Position numbers and translations under genes: made by a program. Shown here piece after piece: positions 43,956 to 52,273 of a DNA stretch of 64,000 nt; the stretch's first letter is position 1, and each line of letters opens with the position of its first letter. The notes below the pieces were generated by a model. The model did not search any database and was not told the DNA's origin. It worked only from the letters and a program-made list of their open reading frames with translations. Source of the stretch: Firm-13 sp037143795 (GTDB lineage: Bacteria > Bacillota > Clostridia > Saccharofermentanales > Saccharofermentanaceae); contig JBAWXZ010000012.1 of assembly GCA_037143795.1 (NCBI GenBank), forward strand, positions 51,771 through 115,770, read 5' to 3'.

Positions 43956-44937
43956 AGATGATAAACTTCTGATTGTTGAAAATGTTGTCAAATACTATTC
44001 AGCCAACCAGAAAATTCTGGAAAAGAAACCCAGAGATGTCAAGGCTGTAGACAATGTATCATTTTATGTAAAGCCAGGTGAAACCTTCGGCATTGTCGGC
44101 GAATCCGGCTGCGGAAAGACAACGCTTGGCAAGTGCATAGTCCGTTTGCACAAACCGACTTCCGGCAGCATGTGGGTTCGGGATGAAGGCGGGATGAAAG
44201 ACCTGCTGGCACTAAACAACAAGGAAAGCTTTAAGTTCCGCCAGAAAATCCAGATCGTATTTCAGGATCCCTATGCTTCACTGAATCCCATGCATAATAT
44301 TCTGGAATCATTTGATGAACCGCTTCGCCTGCATGGCTTCGGCACCAGGGAGCATCGCAAGGAAATTGTCGCGGAAATGCTGGAGACAGTAAATTTGCAG
44401 CCGGATTATATGTACCGGTTTCCCCATGAATTTTCAGGAGGGCAGCGTCAACGTATCTGTATTGCAAAAGCTTTGGCAATGAAGCCGGAACTGATTGTAT
44501 GCGACGAGCCTGTCTCCTCACTGGATGTATCCATTCAGGCACAGATTCTGAATCTGATGCGCAAGCTTCAGAAGGAATATAATCTGGCGTATATTTTTAT
44601 CGCCCATGATCTGAGCGTGGTTCAGTACATGAGCGACCGTATTGCCGTTATGTACCTTGGCAGAATTGTAGAAACAGCTGACGCCAAAGCGCTGTATAAC
44701 AACTGCCTGCATCCCTATTCTAAGGCACTTTTGTCAGCAGTTCCTATTCCTGTTTACGGTCAAAAGAGAGACCGCATCATTTTATCCGGCGATGTAGCGT
44801 CGCCTATTAATCCGCCCACCGGCTGTCATTTCCATCCCAGATGTGATAGATGCATGGAAATATGCAAGTCCGTTGAGCCGCAGCTGATCGATTCCGGCGA
44901 TGGCCACATGGTAGCATGCCATCTCTATTCAAAATAA
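43945..44937 (+). CDS. Opp/Dpp-type ABC ATPase (DppF-like)
   Basis: A 330-residue partner ATPase. Walker A GESGCGKTT (about 52-60), Q-loop IVFQDPYASLNP, signature EFSGGQRQRICIAKALA, Walker B LIVCDEPVSSLD, and the C-terminal HFHPRCDRCMEIC cysteine region. It completes the five-gene importer. The start lies inside the end of the DppD-like gene (GAGGAGG upstream). Confidence 0.94.
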   Translation: MPNKDDKLLIVENVVKYYSANQKILEKKPRDVKAVDNVSFYVKPGETFGIVGESGCGKTTLGKCIVRLHKPTSGSMWVRDEGGMKDLLALNNKESFKFRQKIQIVFQDPYASLNPMHNILESFDEPLRLHGFGTREHRKEIVAEMLETVNLQPDYMYRFPHEFSGGQRQRICIAKALAMKPELIVCDEPVSSLDVSIQAQILNLMRKLQKEYNLAYIFIAHDLSVVQYMSDRIAVMYLGRIVETADAKALYNNCLHPYSKALLSAVPIPVYGQKRDRIILSGDVASPINPPTGCHFHPRCDRCMEICKSVEPQLIDSGDGHMVACHLYSK

Positions 44938-44966
44938 ATACTATAGAAAGAAAAGAGGAAAATATT

Positions 44967-45845
44967 ATGAATTCAGGATTTGTACCGGCACTTGCCACAC
45001 CACTGGACGAAAAGGGAAACCTTCTTGTAAAAAGTTATCAGGCTCAGATTATACGTCAACTGGAAGCAGGCGCTTCTGCCATGCTGGTTATGGGCTCGAT
45101 GGGGCAGCAGGCATCTATCAGGCCCAGTGAATGCCTCAAGGTTGCGAAGGCCGCAATTGAGGTGGTTGCTGGCCGTGTACCCGTATTTGTCGGAGCGATG
45201 GACAATAGTATTGCAAAGGTGAAGGAACGTATCGCCGAAATGGAAAATCTCAATATTGACGGTTTTGTATTTACGACACCTTATTATTTTGCAAGTTCTC
45301 CTGACCAGGTCATTAACTTCGTCAAGGCAATAGCAAAATCCACCAGGCACAACATTCTTCTTTATGATCTGCCGGGCGTTACCCAGACGAAAATCACTTA
45401 TGACATGGTTACACTGATGATGAAAGAAATTCCCAATCTTATCGGCATTAAAAGCGCTGATCTCCAAATGCTCCGCAAACTGAAGCTGAACAAGGATGTC
45501 ACCGATGACTTTATTCTCATGTATTCCGGTTTGGATACTTTTGACATTGCATACAAGTGGGGGATAGAAAAAAACCTGGATGGCATGATCGACTGCACAC
45601 CTGCAAACTTCAGCAGGATGTACAAGGCACTGGCAATCGGTGATTATAAAACAGCTGCTGATTGTCTGGACAATATTGTAACACTGCGTGATTTCTTTTT
45701 GAAGAGGGATCTGTGGCCGGCATTCTCTGCAGCCATGAATCTGCTCGGATTTGAAGGAAACTTCGCTCCGGACTATGTGACACCTGTCAGTGCTGCAACG
45801 GCAGAAGAAATTCGCATAGAGCTTCAACGAATCGGCGAACTTTAA
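44967..45845 (+). CDS. DapA/NanA-superfamily aldolase, divergent active-site loop
   Basis: A 292-residue TIM-barrel class I aldolase of the dihydrodipicolinate synthase / N-acetylneuraminate lyase family. The Schiff-base Lys is in LIGIKSADLQ (about 162) and the Tyr in LLYDLPG (about 134). The GxxGE loop that binds the keto-acid carboxylate reads GSMGQQ (about 45-50): the usual Thr is Met and the Glu is Gln. The substrate is therefore not simply pyruvate plus aspartate semialdehyde; cleavage or dehydration of a sugar-derived keto acid is likelier given its neighbours. Start 44967 is chosen for AGAGGAAAA. It follows the transporter by 29 bases. Confidence 0.88.
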   Translation: MNSGFVPALATPLDEKGNLLVKSYQAQIIRQLEAGASAMLVMGSMGQQASIRPSECLKVAKAAIEVVAGRVPVFVGAMDNSIAKVKERIAEMENLNIDGFVFTTPYYFASSPDQVINFVKAIAKSTRHNILLYDLPGVTQTKITYDMVTLMMKEIPNLIGIKSADLQMLRKLKLNKDVTDDFILMYSGLDTFDIAYKWGIEKNLDGMIDCTPANFSRMYKALAIGDYKTAADCLDNIVTLRDFFLKRDLWPAFSAAMNLLGFEGNFAPDYVTPVSAATAEEIRIELQRIGEL

Positions 45846-45900
45846 TTAAAGTGTGCGATGAAACCAGAACCAAATATATATTTTTTGAAAGAGTGTAAAT

Positions 45901-46362
45901 ATGATTTATGACAAATTGGCAAATGCTTCCCTTTATGCCGGTATGGGACCTGAATTGAGGGAAGCACTGCAGGTACTTCAGAATATCAATGTAAACAGCT
46001 ATGTAACCGGTAAGGTTATAGTCGATGGGGATCGACTGTTCTATATGTGTAATGCATACGAAACCAGAGCAAAAGAGGATGCACTGATGGAAGCACATCA
46101 GCAGTACATCGATCTAATGTATATGGTGGCCGGAGAGGAAATTATTTATGTCAAACCGACCGATGAACTTGATCAGATAACAAATCCTTATGATGAAGCC
46201 GCCGATGCTTTACTTGCAGCAATTGATGCTGATGCGACAGCATTGCGCCTTCAAAAAGGACAGTTTGTGATTTTGTATCCCCAGGACGCACATTGCCCCA
46301 TGTGCGAAACAGACAAACCGGAAGCTGTTCAAAAAATTGTTATGAAACTGAGAATCAAATGA
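45901..46362 (+). CDS. YhcH/YjgK/YiaL family protein (sugar anomerase-like)
   Basis: A 153-residue cupin-like protein of the DUF386 family. The family core is present: EAHQQYIDLMYMVAGEE (about 63-79) and FVILYPQDAHCPMC (about 123-136), including the metal-binding His residues and Glu. E. coli members speed anomer interconversion of sialic acid and related sugars. Its position directly after a NanA-superfamily lyase gene parallels nan operons and is the strongest hint that the substrate is a nonulosonate or other cyclic keto-sugar. Confidence 0.9.
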   Translation: MIYDKLANASLYAGMGPELREALQVLQNINVNSYVTGKVIVDGDRLFYMCNAYETRAKEDALMEAHQQYIDLMYMVAGEEIIYVKPTDELDQITNPYDEAADALLAAIDADATALRLQKGQFVILYPQDAHCPMCETDKPEAVQKIVMKLRIK

Positions 46363-46388
46363 TGATTACTGTATAAAGGAGCCTGCCG

Positions 46389-47240
46389 ATGTCACTGGAA
46401 GAAATTCGATGCATACGGGCCGTTGACTGCCATAGTCATTTTGGCCCGGTCAACTGTCCGGCGGAGGAGTACCCTGTCGAACGACTGGAGAATGGAACTA
46501 CAGAATTCCTTCTTCGACGGATGGAGCAGGCCAACATTGGTGTATCTTTCAATTCCAGCCGCCTTGCGCTGATGCCCAGAGGCCGCGGTGATTCAATCCG
46601 GGGTAATGCACTGATGCTGGAGGAGGTGAATAAGCTTCCCAATGTCTATATGTGGGTTGTCATCAACCCCTTAAATCAGGATACATACCGGCAGGCTGCA
46701 GAATTTTTACAGCATCCAAAGGTTGTCGGATTAAAAGTTCATCCGGACGAACAGCTTTTCAGCATTCGAGAGTATGGCGATGAAATATATTCCTTTGCAG
46801 CAAAGCATAAAGCTGTTCTGCTGGGTCACAGCGGTGAGCCGAACAGCATGCCGGAGGAATACTGCAAGTTTGCGAATCAATACCCTGAAGTTCAGACAAT
46901 TGCTGCACATCTCGGATGCGGATCTGATGGCGATTTTGACCATCAGATCCGGGCTGTCGAAATGAATAAATATGGAAATCTGTATACTGACACTTCAACA
47001 GCCCGCTCTTTAATGGCAAATATAATTGAATATGCGGTGCAAAGAATCGGATCGGAAAAGATTCTGTTCGGCACGGATTCCGGTATCTATTTCAGTCCCA
47101 GTCAGCGTATACGTATCGATTGTGCTGATATTCCGGATGGGGACAAACGTAACATTCTTTATCGGAACGGCATCCGCTTATTTCCATTCATAAACCTGCA
47201 ACAAAAACATTTTGCAGATGATCAGGAGGAAATTAAATGA
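46389..47240 (+). CDS. Amidohydrolase-2 family hydrolase
   Basis: A 283-residue TIM-barrel hydrolase. The metal motif is AVDCHSHFGPVN (His16/His18 region), then VVGLKVHPDEQ, LLGHSGEP, IAAHLGCGSDG and KILFGTDSGIYF with the C-terminal Asp. It resembles ACMSD-like and PHP-like lactonases/amidases; the reaction is undetermined. AAAGGAG precedes the ATG. Its stop overlaps the next start (ATGA). Distantly related to the amidohydrolase at 32462 but much shorter. Confidence 0.84.
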   Translation: MSLEEIRCIRAVDCHSHFGPVNCPAEEYPVERLENGTTEFLLRRMEQANIGVSFNSSRLALMPRGRGDSIRGNALMLEEVNKLPNVYMWVVINPLNQDTYRQAAEFLQHPKVVGLKVHPDEQLFSIREYGDEIYSFAAKHKAVLLGHSGEPNSMPEEYCKFANQYPEVQTIAAHLGCGSDGDFDHQIRAVEMNKYGNLYTDTSTARSLMANIIEYAVQRIGSEKILFGTDSGIYFSPSQRIRIDCADIPDGDKRNILYRNGIRLFPFINLQQKHFADDQEEIK

Positions 47241-48160
47241 TTTCTTGTACGGAATTTATCCCTGCATACAGTGAATTGTTTACGTATCTGGAAGGTAAGT
47301 ATGGCTTTGAGGAAGTAGAGAAATACTGGAATGATATTTTCAATCCGGAGAGAAATGGATTTCTCAACCAGAAAGTCAGTAAAGGTGGTATTCGCGGCTG
47401 CTACGAATATTGGTCACATACACTGAATGAAGAAGCTGCGGACTTCACTTTGTATTTAAATGAAAAAGACGGGTGGTTTATGATCAAAATGCACCATTGC
47501 CCGTCCAAGGGCAGACTTTTGGAATTTGAGCATATTACACCTTATCATAAATACTGTCTGCACTGCGACCTCTATCGTAAGACGATTGAAAAGTATGGTT
47601 TTGCTTACGAATATGATTTTACTGAAACGGATAAAGCGATCTGTTCCCTTTGTGTTTATGATCCTAAGATCTATAAAGGAAAGAAAATCGTCACTGACGA
47701 TACCATTGTTATGGATCGCCAGGCTGGTGATAACAGGTATTTCCACAAGGATTTTCACAACAGCATGAATATGGGTGTGGATTACATAGGTAAAAATTTT
47801 GGAAAAGAAGAACTGGAAAGTTACCTGCAAAGTTTTTCCAGAAAATTTTATGCCCCGCTGATGGACAATATCCGTATTCACGGGCTTTCCGTACTGAAGG
47901 ATAAAATTGAAGAAACCTATGCAGCAGAAGAGGCCGGCGATTCATTGCATTTCAAAGCAGCTGAAAACAGGCTGGAGGTAACGGCAAAGTATTGCCCTGC
48001 AGTCATTTATCTGCGGGAGGCAGGCTATGAGGTATCTCCCTGGTACGTATATACAATTCAGACAGTTATGCAAACCCTGGCAGAAGATACCGGCTATAAA
48101 TTTAAAATGAATTCGTATGATGAGAAGACCGGCGCTGCTGCGTACGATATTTGGAAATAA
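47237..48160 (+). CDS. Cys/His-containing protein with internal domain duplication, unknown
   Basis: A 307-residue soluble protein, not securely assigned. The N-terminal half contains HHCPSKG, then ITPYHKYCLHCDLYRKTIEK, YGFAYEYDFTET and ICSLCVYD (about 85-140). The C-terminal half repeats the plan as YCPAVIYLREAGYEVSPWY, TLAEDTGYKFKMNSY and GAAAYDIW, with all but the first Cys lost. The pattern (CP, then SP/TP-Y, then a G-Y/F beta strand, then C or A before an aromatic) is reminiscent of the L-2-amino-thiazoline-4-carboxylate hydrolase family; that is a weak resemblance. Strong RBS (CAGGAGG) and 4-base overlap with the amidohydrolase put it firmly in the operon. Confidence 0.7.
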   Translation: MISCTEFIPAYSELFTYLEGKYGFEEVEKYWNDIFNPERNGFLNQKVSKGGIRGCYEYWSHTLNEEAADFTLYLNEKDGWFMIKMHHCPSKGRLLEFEHITPYHKYCLHCDLYRKTIEKYGFAYEYDFTETDKAICSLCVYDPKIYKGKKIVTDDTIVMDRQAGDNRYFHKDFHNSMNMGVDYIGKNFGKEELESYLQSFSRKFYAPLMDNIRIHGLSVLKDKIEETYAAEEAGDSLHFKAAENRLEVTAKYCPAVIYLREAGYEVSPWYVYTIQTVMQTLAEDTGYKFKMNSYDEKTGAAAYDIWK

Positions 48161-48185
48161 GCTGCCTTTGAAAGGAAGTAAATGC

Positions 48186-49655
48186 ATGTCAAAGTTCTTA
48201 GCAATTGATTTGGGTACAACGGGATGCCGCAGTATCGTATTTGATCAAGAGCTGCATATACTGGGGGACAGTTATGAGGAATACGGCCTGATCATCCCGC
48301 AGGAAAACTGGGTTGAGCAGGATGCTGACCTTTGGTGGAACCTGACTGTAAAGACAATGAAGGAAGCAATTCATGCATCCGGTATTTCCGGCAGGGAAAT
48401 AGTCGGTATTAGCATAAGCTCACAAGGAATTACGGTAGTTCCGGTAAATAAAAGTATGCAGCCGTTATGCAATGCTATCAGTTGGCTGGATATTCGTGCA
48501 CAGGAAGAAACCGAACAGATCATCCAGGATTTTGGACAGCAGGGTATGTTTGCAATTACCGGCAAACGCATTGATGCATGCTACACGCTGCCCAAAATTC
48601 TCTGGCTTAAAAAGAATAAGCCTGATATTTTTGCAAAAACGTGGAAGCTGCTGATGCCGATGGAGTATCTGATTGGTAAGCTTACCGGGGAATGTGTTTC
48701 AGATCATTCCATGGCATCGGGAACGTTAATGTATGACATAAAACAGAGCCGCTGGAGCAGCGAAATCCTGTCGAATTATGGTTTGACAGAGCAAATATTA
48801 CCTGAACTAAAATGGAGCGGAGAGCGTGCGGGAACAGTTTTGCCTTCAGTCGCTGAAGAAATCGGACTCAGGGAAGACTGCATAGTTGCGGTTGGCGCAC
48901 AGGATCAGAAGTGTGCTTCCCTTGGCGCAGGCCTGCGTCCCGGCGTTATAACTATTTCACTGGGTACTTCCGGTGCGGTTTGTAAAGTTTGGGATACGTG
49001 CAAAACGCAAGGAGCTGCCACTATTGGCTGGTCTGCCTATATCAATAAAAAAAGCTGGGTAACAGAAGGCGTAGTAAATACGGCAGGTGTCTGCCTGCGC
49101 TGGCTGCGCGACACGCTGTTTGCCGATGAGAATTACGACGCTATTAATGAAAAGGCTTCTGTTGCGCTTGCAAAGGGATCCGGTCTTATGTTTTTCCCTT
49201 ATATGAACGGTCCAAGCTGCCCTACTTACCAGCCGGAATCGCAGGGTTGTTTCTATGGAATAAATCTGGGCACGGAAAAGGGCGAATTTGCGTTGGCTGT
49301 TATGGAAGGAGTCGCTTTCCAGTTTCGATCGCTTCTTGAAACTATGGATGCCTATGGCAGTGTACATGCACTTGTTCTATTCGGCGGCGGTGTTAAAAGT
49401 GATCTCTGGTGCAGAATTATTGCCGATGTAACAGGTCTGAAAGTAAACGTCCTGGAAACCACAGAGGCTGCAGGGGCGGGAGCTGCGATTTGTGCGGGTA
49501 TTGCAACCGGTGATTTTAATCGTAACAGGACACCTGAGATTGCGACGGCCCGCCAGTATGAACCATGTGAATATGGGACGGCGTATCGAGAAAAGTATCA
49601 AAAATATCGGATTATGGAACGCCGTATGTGGCCGCAGAAGGAGGAAAGCTTATGA
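48186..49655 (+). CDS. FGGY-family carbohydrate kinase (xylulokinase-like)
   Basis: A 489-residue sugar kinase. The N-terminal ATPase motif is FLAIDLGTTGCRS (about 4-16). WVEQDADLWW follows, the catalytic Asp lies in VAVGAQDQKCASLG (about 238-251), ISLGTSGAV is the phosphate-2 motif and LFGGGVKSDLW the adenosine motif. It resembles xylulo/gluconokinases; the substrate may be a keto-sugar, sugar acid or amino-sugar product made by the upstream enzymes. It replaces the ROK kinase of canonical nan operons. The ATG at 48186 is preferred (GAAAGGAAG); the upstream open frame overlaps the previous gene. It overlaps NagA by 4 bases. Confidence 0.92.
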   Translation: MSKFLAIDLGTTGCRSIVFDQELHILGDSYEEYGLIIPQENWVEQDADLWWNLTVKTMKEAIHASGISGREIVGISISSQGITVVPVNKSMQPLCNAISWLDIRAQEETEQIIQDFGQQGMFAITGKRIDACYTLPKILWLKKNKPDIFAKTWKLLMPMEYLIGKLTGECVSDHSMASGTLMYDIKQSRWSSEILSNYGLTEQILPELKWSGERAGTVLPSVAEEIGLREDCIVAVGAQDQKCASLGAGLRPGVITISLGTSGAVCKVWDTCKTQGAATIGWSAYINKKSWVTEGVVNTAGVCLRWLRDTLFADENYDAINEKASVALAKGSGLMFFPYMNGPSCPTYQPESQGCFYGINLGTEKGEFALAVMEGVAFQFRSLLETMDAYGSVHALVLFGGGVKSDLWCRIIADVTGLKVNVLETTEAAGAGAAICAGIATGDFNRNRTPEIATARQYEPCEYGTAYREKYQKYRIMERRMWPQKEESL

Positions 49656-50806
49656 CTGCGATTATAAATGCAAAGCTGATTCTGGAAGATGGGATTCTTT
49701 GGAATGGAATCCTGTTGATGGACGGCGACAGAATCGTCGATTACGGCAAAGCAAGTGAGATTGAAATTCCGGCGGGAACTGAAATAATCGATGCCTGCGG
49801 TAAATATGTTGGTCCCGGTTTCGTGGATATCCACAATCACGGCGGGAACGGTGCGAAATTTGAAGACGATCCGGAGACTGCAAGTCTGCATTTTCTAAGC
49901 CACGGTGAAACCACTGTGCTGGCAGCACTGTATTTTGACCTTGATCTGGATGGTTATATTTCGGCAATTGGAAAAATCCGTAAGGCAAAAGATGCAGGAG
50001 GAGCGTCTCGGATCATTGAAGGCCTTTACATGGAAGGTCCGTATATGAATCCGAAATATGGCTCCTGGGCGGAAAAGAATAAATGGAGCGGTCCGATTGA
50101 CAGTACACAATATGAAAAGCTGGTGGATTTTGCCGGCGATTTTGCCAGGGTTTGGGCATTGGCACCGGAACGCGCAGGTATAGAGGCATTTGTACAGTAT
50201 GCAAAAAAAGTTAATCCAAATATTGTTTTCAGTGTAGGACACAGTGAAGCAACGCCCGATCAGGTATATGCACTGGAACACTACGGGCTGAAATTGCAGA
50301 CACACTGCACCAATGCAACAAATGCACCGTCTGATATGGCAGGTACCCGCGGCTGCGGTCCGGATGAAGCCTGCCTGTATGACTCCAACCTCTATGCTGA
50401 AGTCATTTGTGATTCCAATGCTATTCATGTAAAGCCCCATATGCTGCGGATGATAACAAAAATCAAGGGCATCGATAAAGTGATTCTAATTACTGACAGT
50501 TCTGCATTTGACGGAGATTCCCCGAAAGAGCTGCAGTATATCAGTGATCTGTGCTTTGACGGGAACAATGACCTGTCAGGCAGCAAGCTGACAATGGACC
50601 AGGCTTGCCGCAATATGATGGCCCATACAAGCTGCGGAATCTGCCAGGTATTCCGCATGGCCTGCTTAAACCCGGCAAAGGTACTTGGAATAGAGCAGGA
50701 AACCGGCAGCATACAAAGAGGCAAGAAGGCTAATCTGGTGATTGTAGATGACACGATCAATGTTGAAAAAGTCATTTTCAATGGCAAAGTCTGGCAAAAA
50801 TCCTGA
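49652..50806 (+). CDS. nagA: N-acetylglucosamine-6-phosphate deacetylase
   Basis: A 384-residue amidohydrolase-superfamily enzyme removing acetate from GlcNAc-6-phosphate or a close analogue. Metal site HxH is His61/His63 in GPGFVDIHNHGG. Then come GLYMEGPYMNPKYG (metal-binding Glu), FSVGHSEAT, LQTHCTNATNA and catalytic Asp in LITDSSAFDG. The order and length match NagA. Located between the FGGY kinase and the ceramidase-like gene; AAGGAGG precedes the ATG, which overlaps the kinase stop. Together with the NagB-like gene further on it defines an amino-sugar branch, though a non-GlcNAc N-acyl substrate is possible. Confidence 0.92.
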   Translation: MTAIINAKLILEDGILWNGILLMDGDRIVDYGKASEIEIPAGTEIIDACGKYVGPGFVDIHNHGGNGAKFEDDPETASLHFLSHGETTVLAALYFDLDLDGYISAIGKIRKAKDAGGASRIIEGLYMEGPYMNPKYGSWAEKNKWSGPIDSTQYEKLVDFAGDFARVWALAPERAGIEAFVQYAKKVNPNIVFSVGHSEATPDQVYALEHYGLKLQTHCTNATNAPSDMAGTRGCGPDEACLYDSNLYAEVICDSNAIHVKPHMLRMITKIKGIDKVILITDSSAFDGDSPKELQYISDLCFDGNNDLSGSKLTMDQACRNMMAHTSCGICQVFRMACLNPAKVLGIEQETGSIQRGKKANLVIVDDTINVEKVIFNGKVWQKS

Positions 50807-50835
50807 TAAAAAGAGTAAAGAAAGAAGGAATAATT

Positions 50836-52152
50836 ATGATCAAATCCGGAACAGCAAGAATTGATATGTCTCCCGAAAAAGGTGAGGAACTGGCAGGTTA
50901 CCCGCATTTTACCAGAGAAAATATGGGCGTTCATGATCCATTGTATGCATCCTGCCTGTATCTGAACAATGGCAGGACCGAAATTGCAATGATTACCCTG
51001 GACATTCTGTTTTTCTCAAAGCGTCATGCGGCAGCAGTCCGTGAACGCACAAACGAGTTGTGCGGCATTAAGCCGGAAAACATAATGATCAGTTGTTCCC
51101 ACACGCATTCCGGCCCATGGGCATCTGGCCGGCTTGACATTGAAAGCCTGGAAGCAGGCAAGCAGCAGCCTAAGGAATATATAGACGGCCTGATTAAGAA
51201 AATTGTTTCGATCATCGTGAAAGCAAAGACAGAAAGTTTTGAAGCAGCCATAGCATGCGGTACTGCTTACTGCGGTGCAGAACATGGAGTAGGCGGCAAC
51301 AGAACAACGAAAGGCGGTCCCCATGACCCGCTTGTAAGCGTTATTTCCGTAAAGGACATGACAGATAAAGTCAGATGTGTATTTGTAAATTATTCGCTGC
51401 ATCCAACATTTATTCATGAGGAGAGCACCGTTGTAACTGCAGATTACCCCTGTTATCTTCGCAGGGAACTGGAAGAACACACGGAAAATGCCGTTGTAGG
51501 ATTTGCGCAGGGTGCTTCCGGCAACCAGTCCAGCCGTTATTATCGCCATGGACAGTCCTTCGACGAAGCAGAACGTGTAGGCCGGGAATTGGGCAAAGCA
51601 GCATATCATGTCGTAGAGACTGCTGAATACAAAAGTGATATCGATATGGCTGTAGAAACCGTAACAATGCCGTTGGAACTTTGCGAGCTTGAACCATCTG
51701 AAATCATTGCAAAGCGCGTTGCAGAAGATGAAGCATACTACAAAAAGATGATTAATGAAGATAGAGGCTATCTTGCAATCCAAAACGCCAATCTGAAGCT
51801 TTTAGGTTCAGAAGACCAATTGGGCTATGCAAAGATGAAGGAAGCCGGTGAAAAAATAGAACTTCTGGCTGACGAACAACCGGTTGAAATTCAGATTATT
51901 CGTCTTGGCGATGCCTGCATTGTCGGTGTACAGGGTGAAGTATTTGTTGAATATGCACTTTATATCAAGGCGATGGCTGGCTTTCCGGTTGTGATATTCA
52001 ACGAACTGGCAAACGGATGCATGCCAGGTTACCTGTATACGCCGGAGTCCCGGATTCTGGGCGGCTATGAAGTTGATACATCTATGCTGGGTGCTGGATT
52101 TGGCAGGCATATGGTGGATACCATTCTTGATACAATCGGGAAAGTGAAATAA
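50836..52152 (+). CDS. Cytoplasmic neutral-ceramidase-like hydrolase
   Basis: A 438-residue protein resembling the N-terminal catalytic domain of neutral/alkaline ceramidases. Opening SGTARIDMSPEKGEELAGY, zinc motif SCSHTHSGPWASG (about 90-102), VNYSLHPTFIH and GFAQGASGNQS with the nucleophile-type Ser region are all family traits. There is no signal peptide, and the C-terminal beta domain of true ceramidases is missing. In an amino-sugar operon it is more plausibly an intracellular amidase acting on an N-acyl sugar or related amide than a lipid hydrolase (inference). RBS AAGAAGGA, 29 bases after nagA. Confidence 0.82.
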   Translation: MIKSGTARIDMSPEKGEELAGYPHFTRENMGVHDPLYASCLYLNNGRTEIAMITLDILFFSKRHAAAVRERTNELCGIKPENIMISCSHTHSGPWASGRLDIESLEAGKQQPKEYIDGLIKKIVSIIVKAKTESFEAAIACGTAYCGAEHGVGGNRTTKGGPHDPLVSVISVKDMTDKVRCVFVNYSLHPTFIHEESTVVTADYPCYLRRELEEHTENAVVGFAQGASGNQSSRYYRHGQSFDEAERVGRELGKAAYHVVETAEYKSDIDMAVETVTMPLELCELEPSEIIAKRVAEDEAYYKKMINEDRGYLAIQNANLKLLGSEDQLGYAKMKEAGEKIELLADEQPVEIQIIRLGDACIVGVQGEVFVEYALYIKAMAGFPVVIFNELANGCMPGYLYTPESRILGGYEVDTSMLGAGFGRHMVDTILDTIGKVK

Positions 52153-52273
52153 CTAAGGAATATTAAGCTATATGTCTTTTCCATCCTGATATATAGATCT
52201 GAACCTGTTAAGGATCAGACTGCCAAAGAAGATGGGGAAGTTGTGTAAATATTTGAGGAGTGAGGAATAAATT

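Noticed and set aside
44973..45827. A 284-codon minus-strand frame
   Set aside because: Antisense shadow of the DapA/NanA-superfamily gene, lacking motifs.
51016..51783. A 255-codon minus-strand frame
   Set aside because: Antisense shadow of the ceramidase-like gene; composition is not protein-like.
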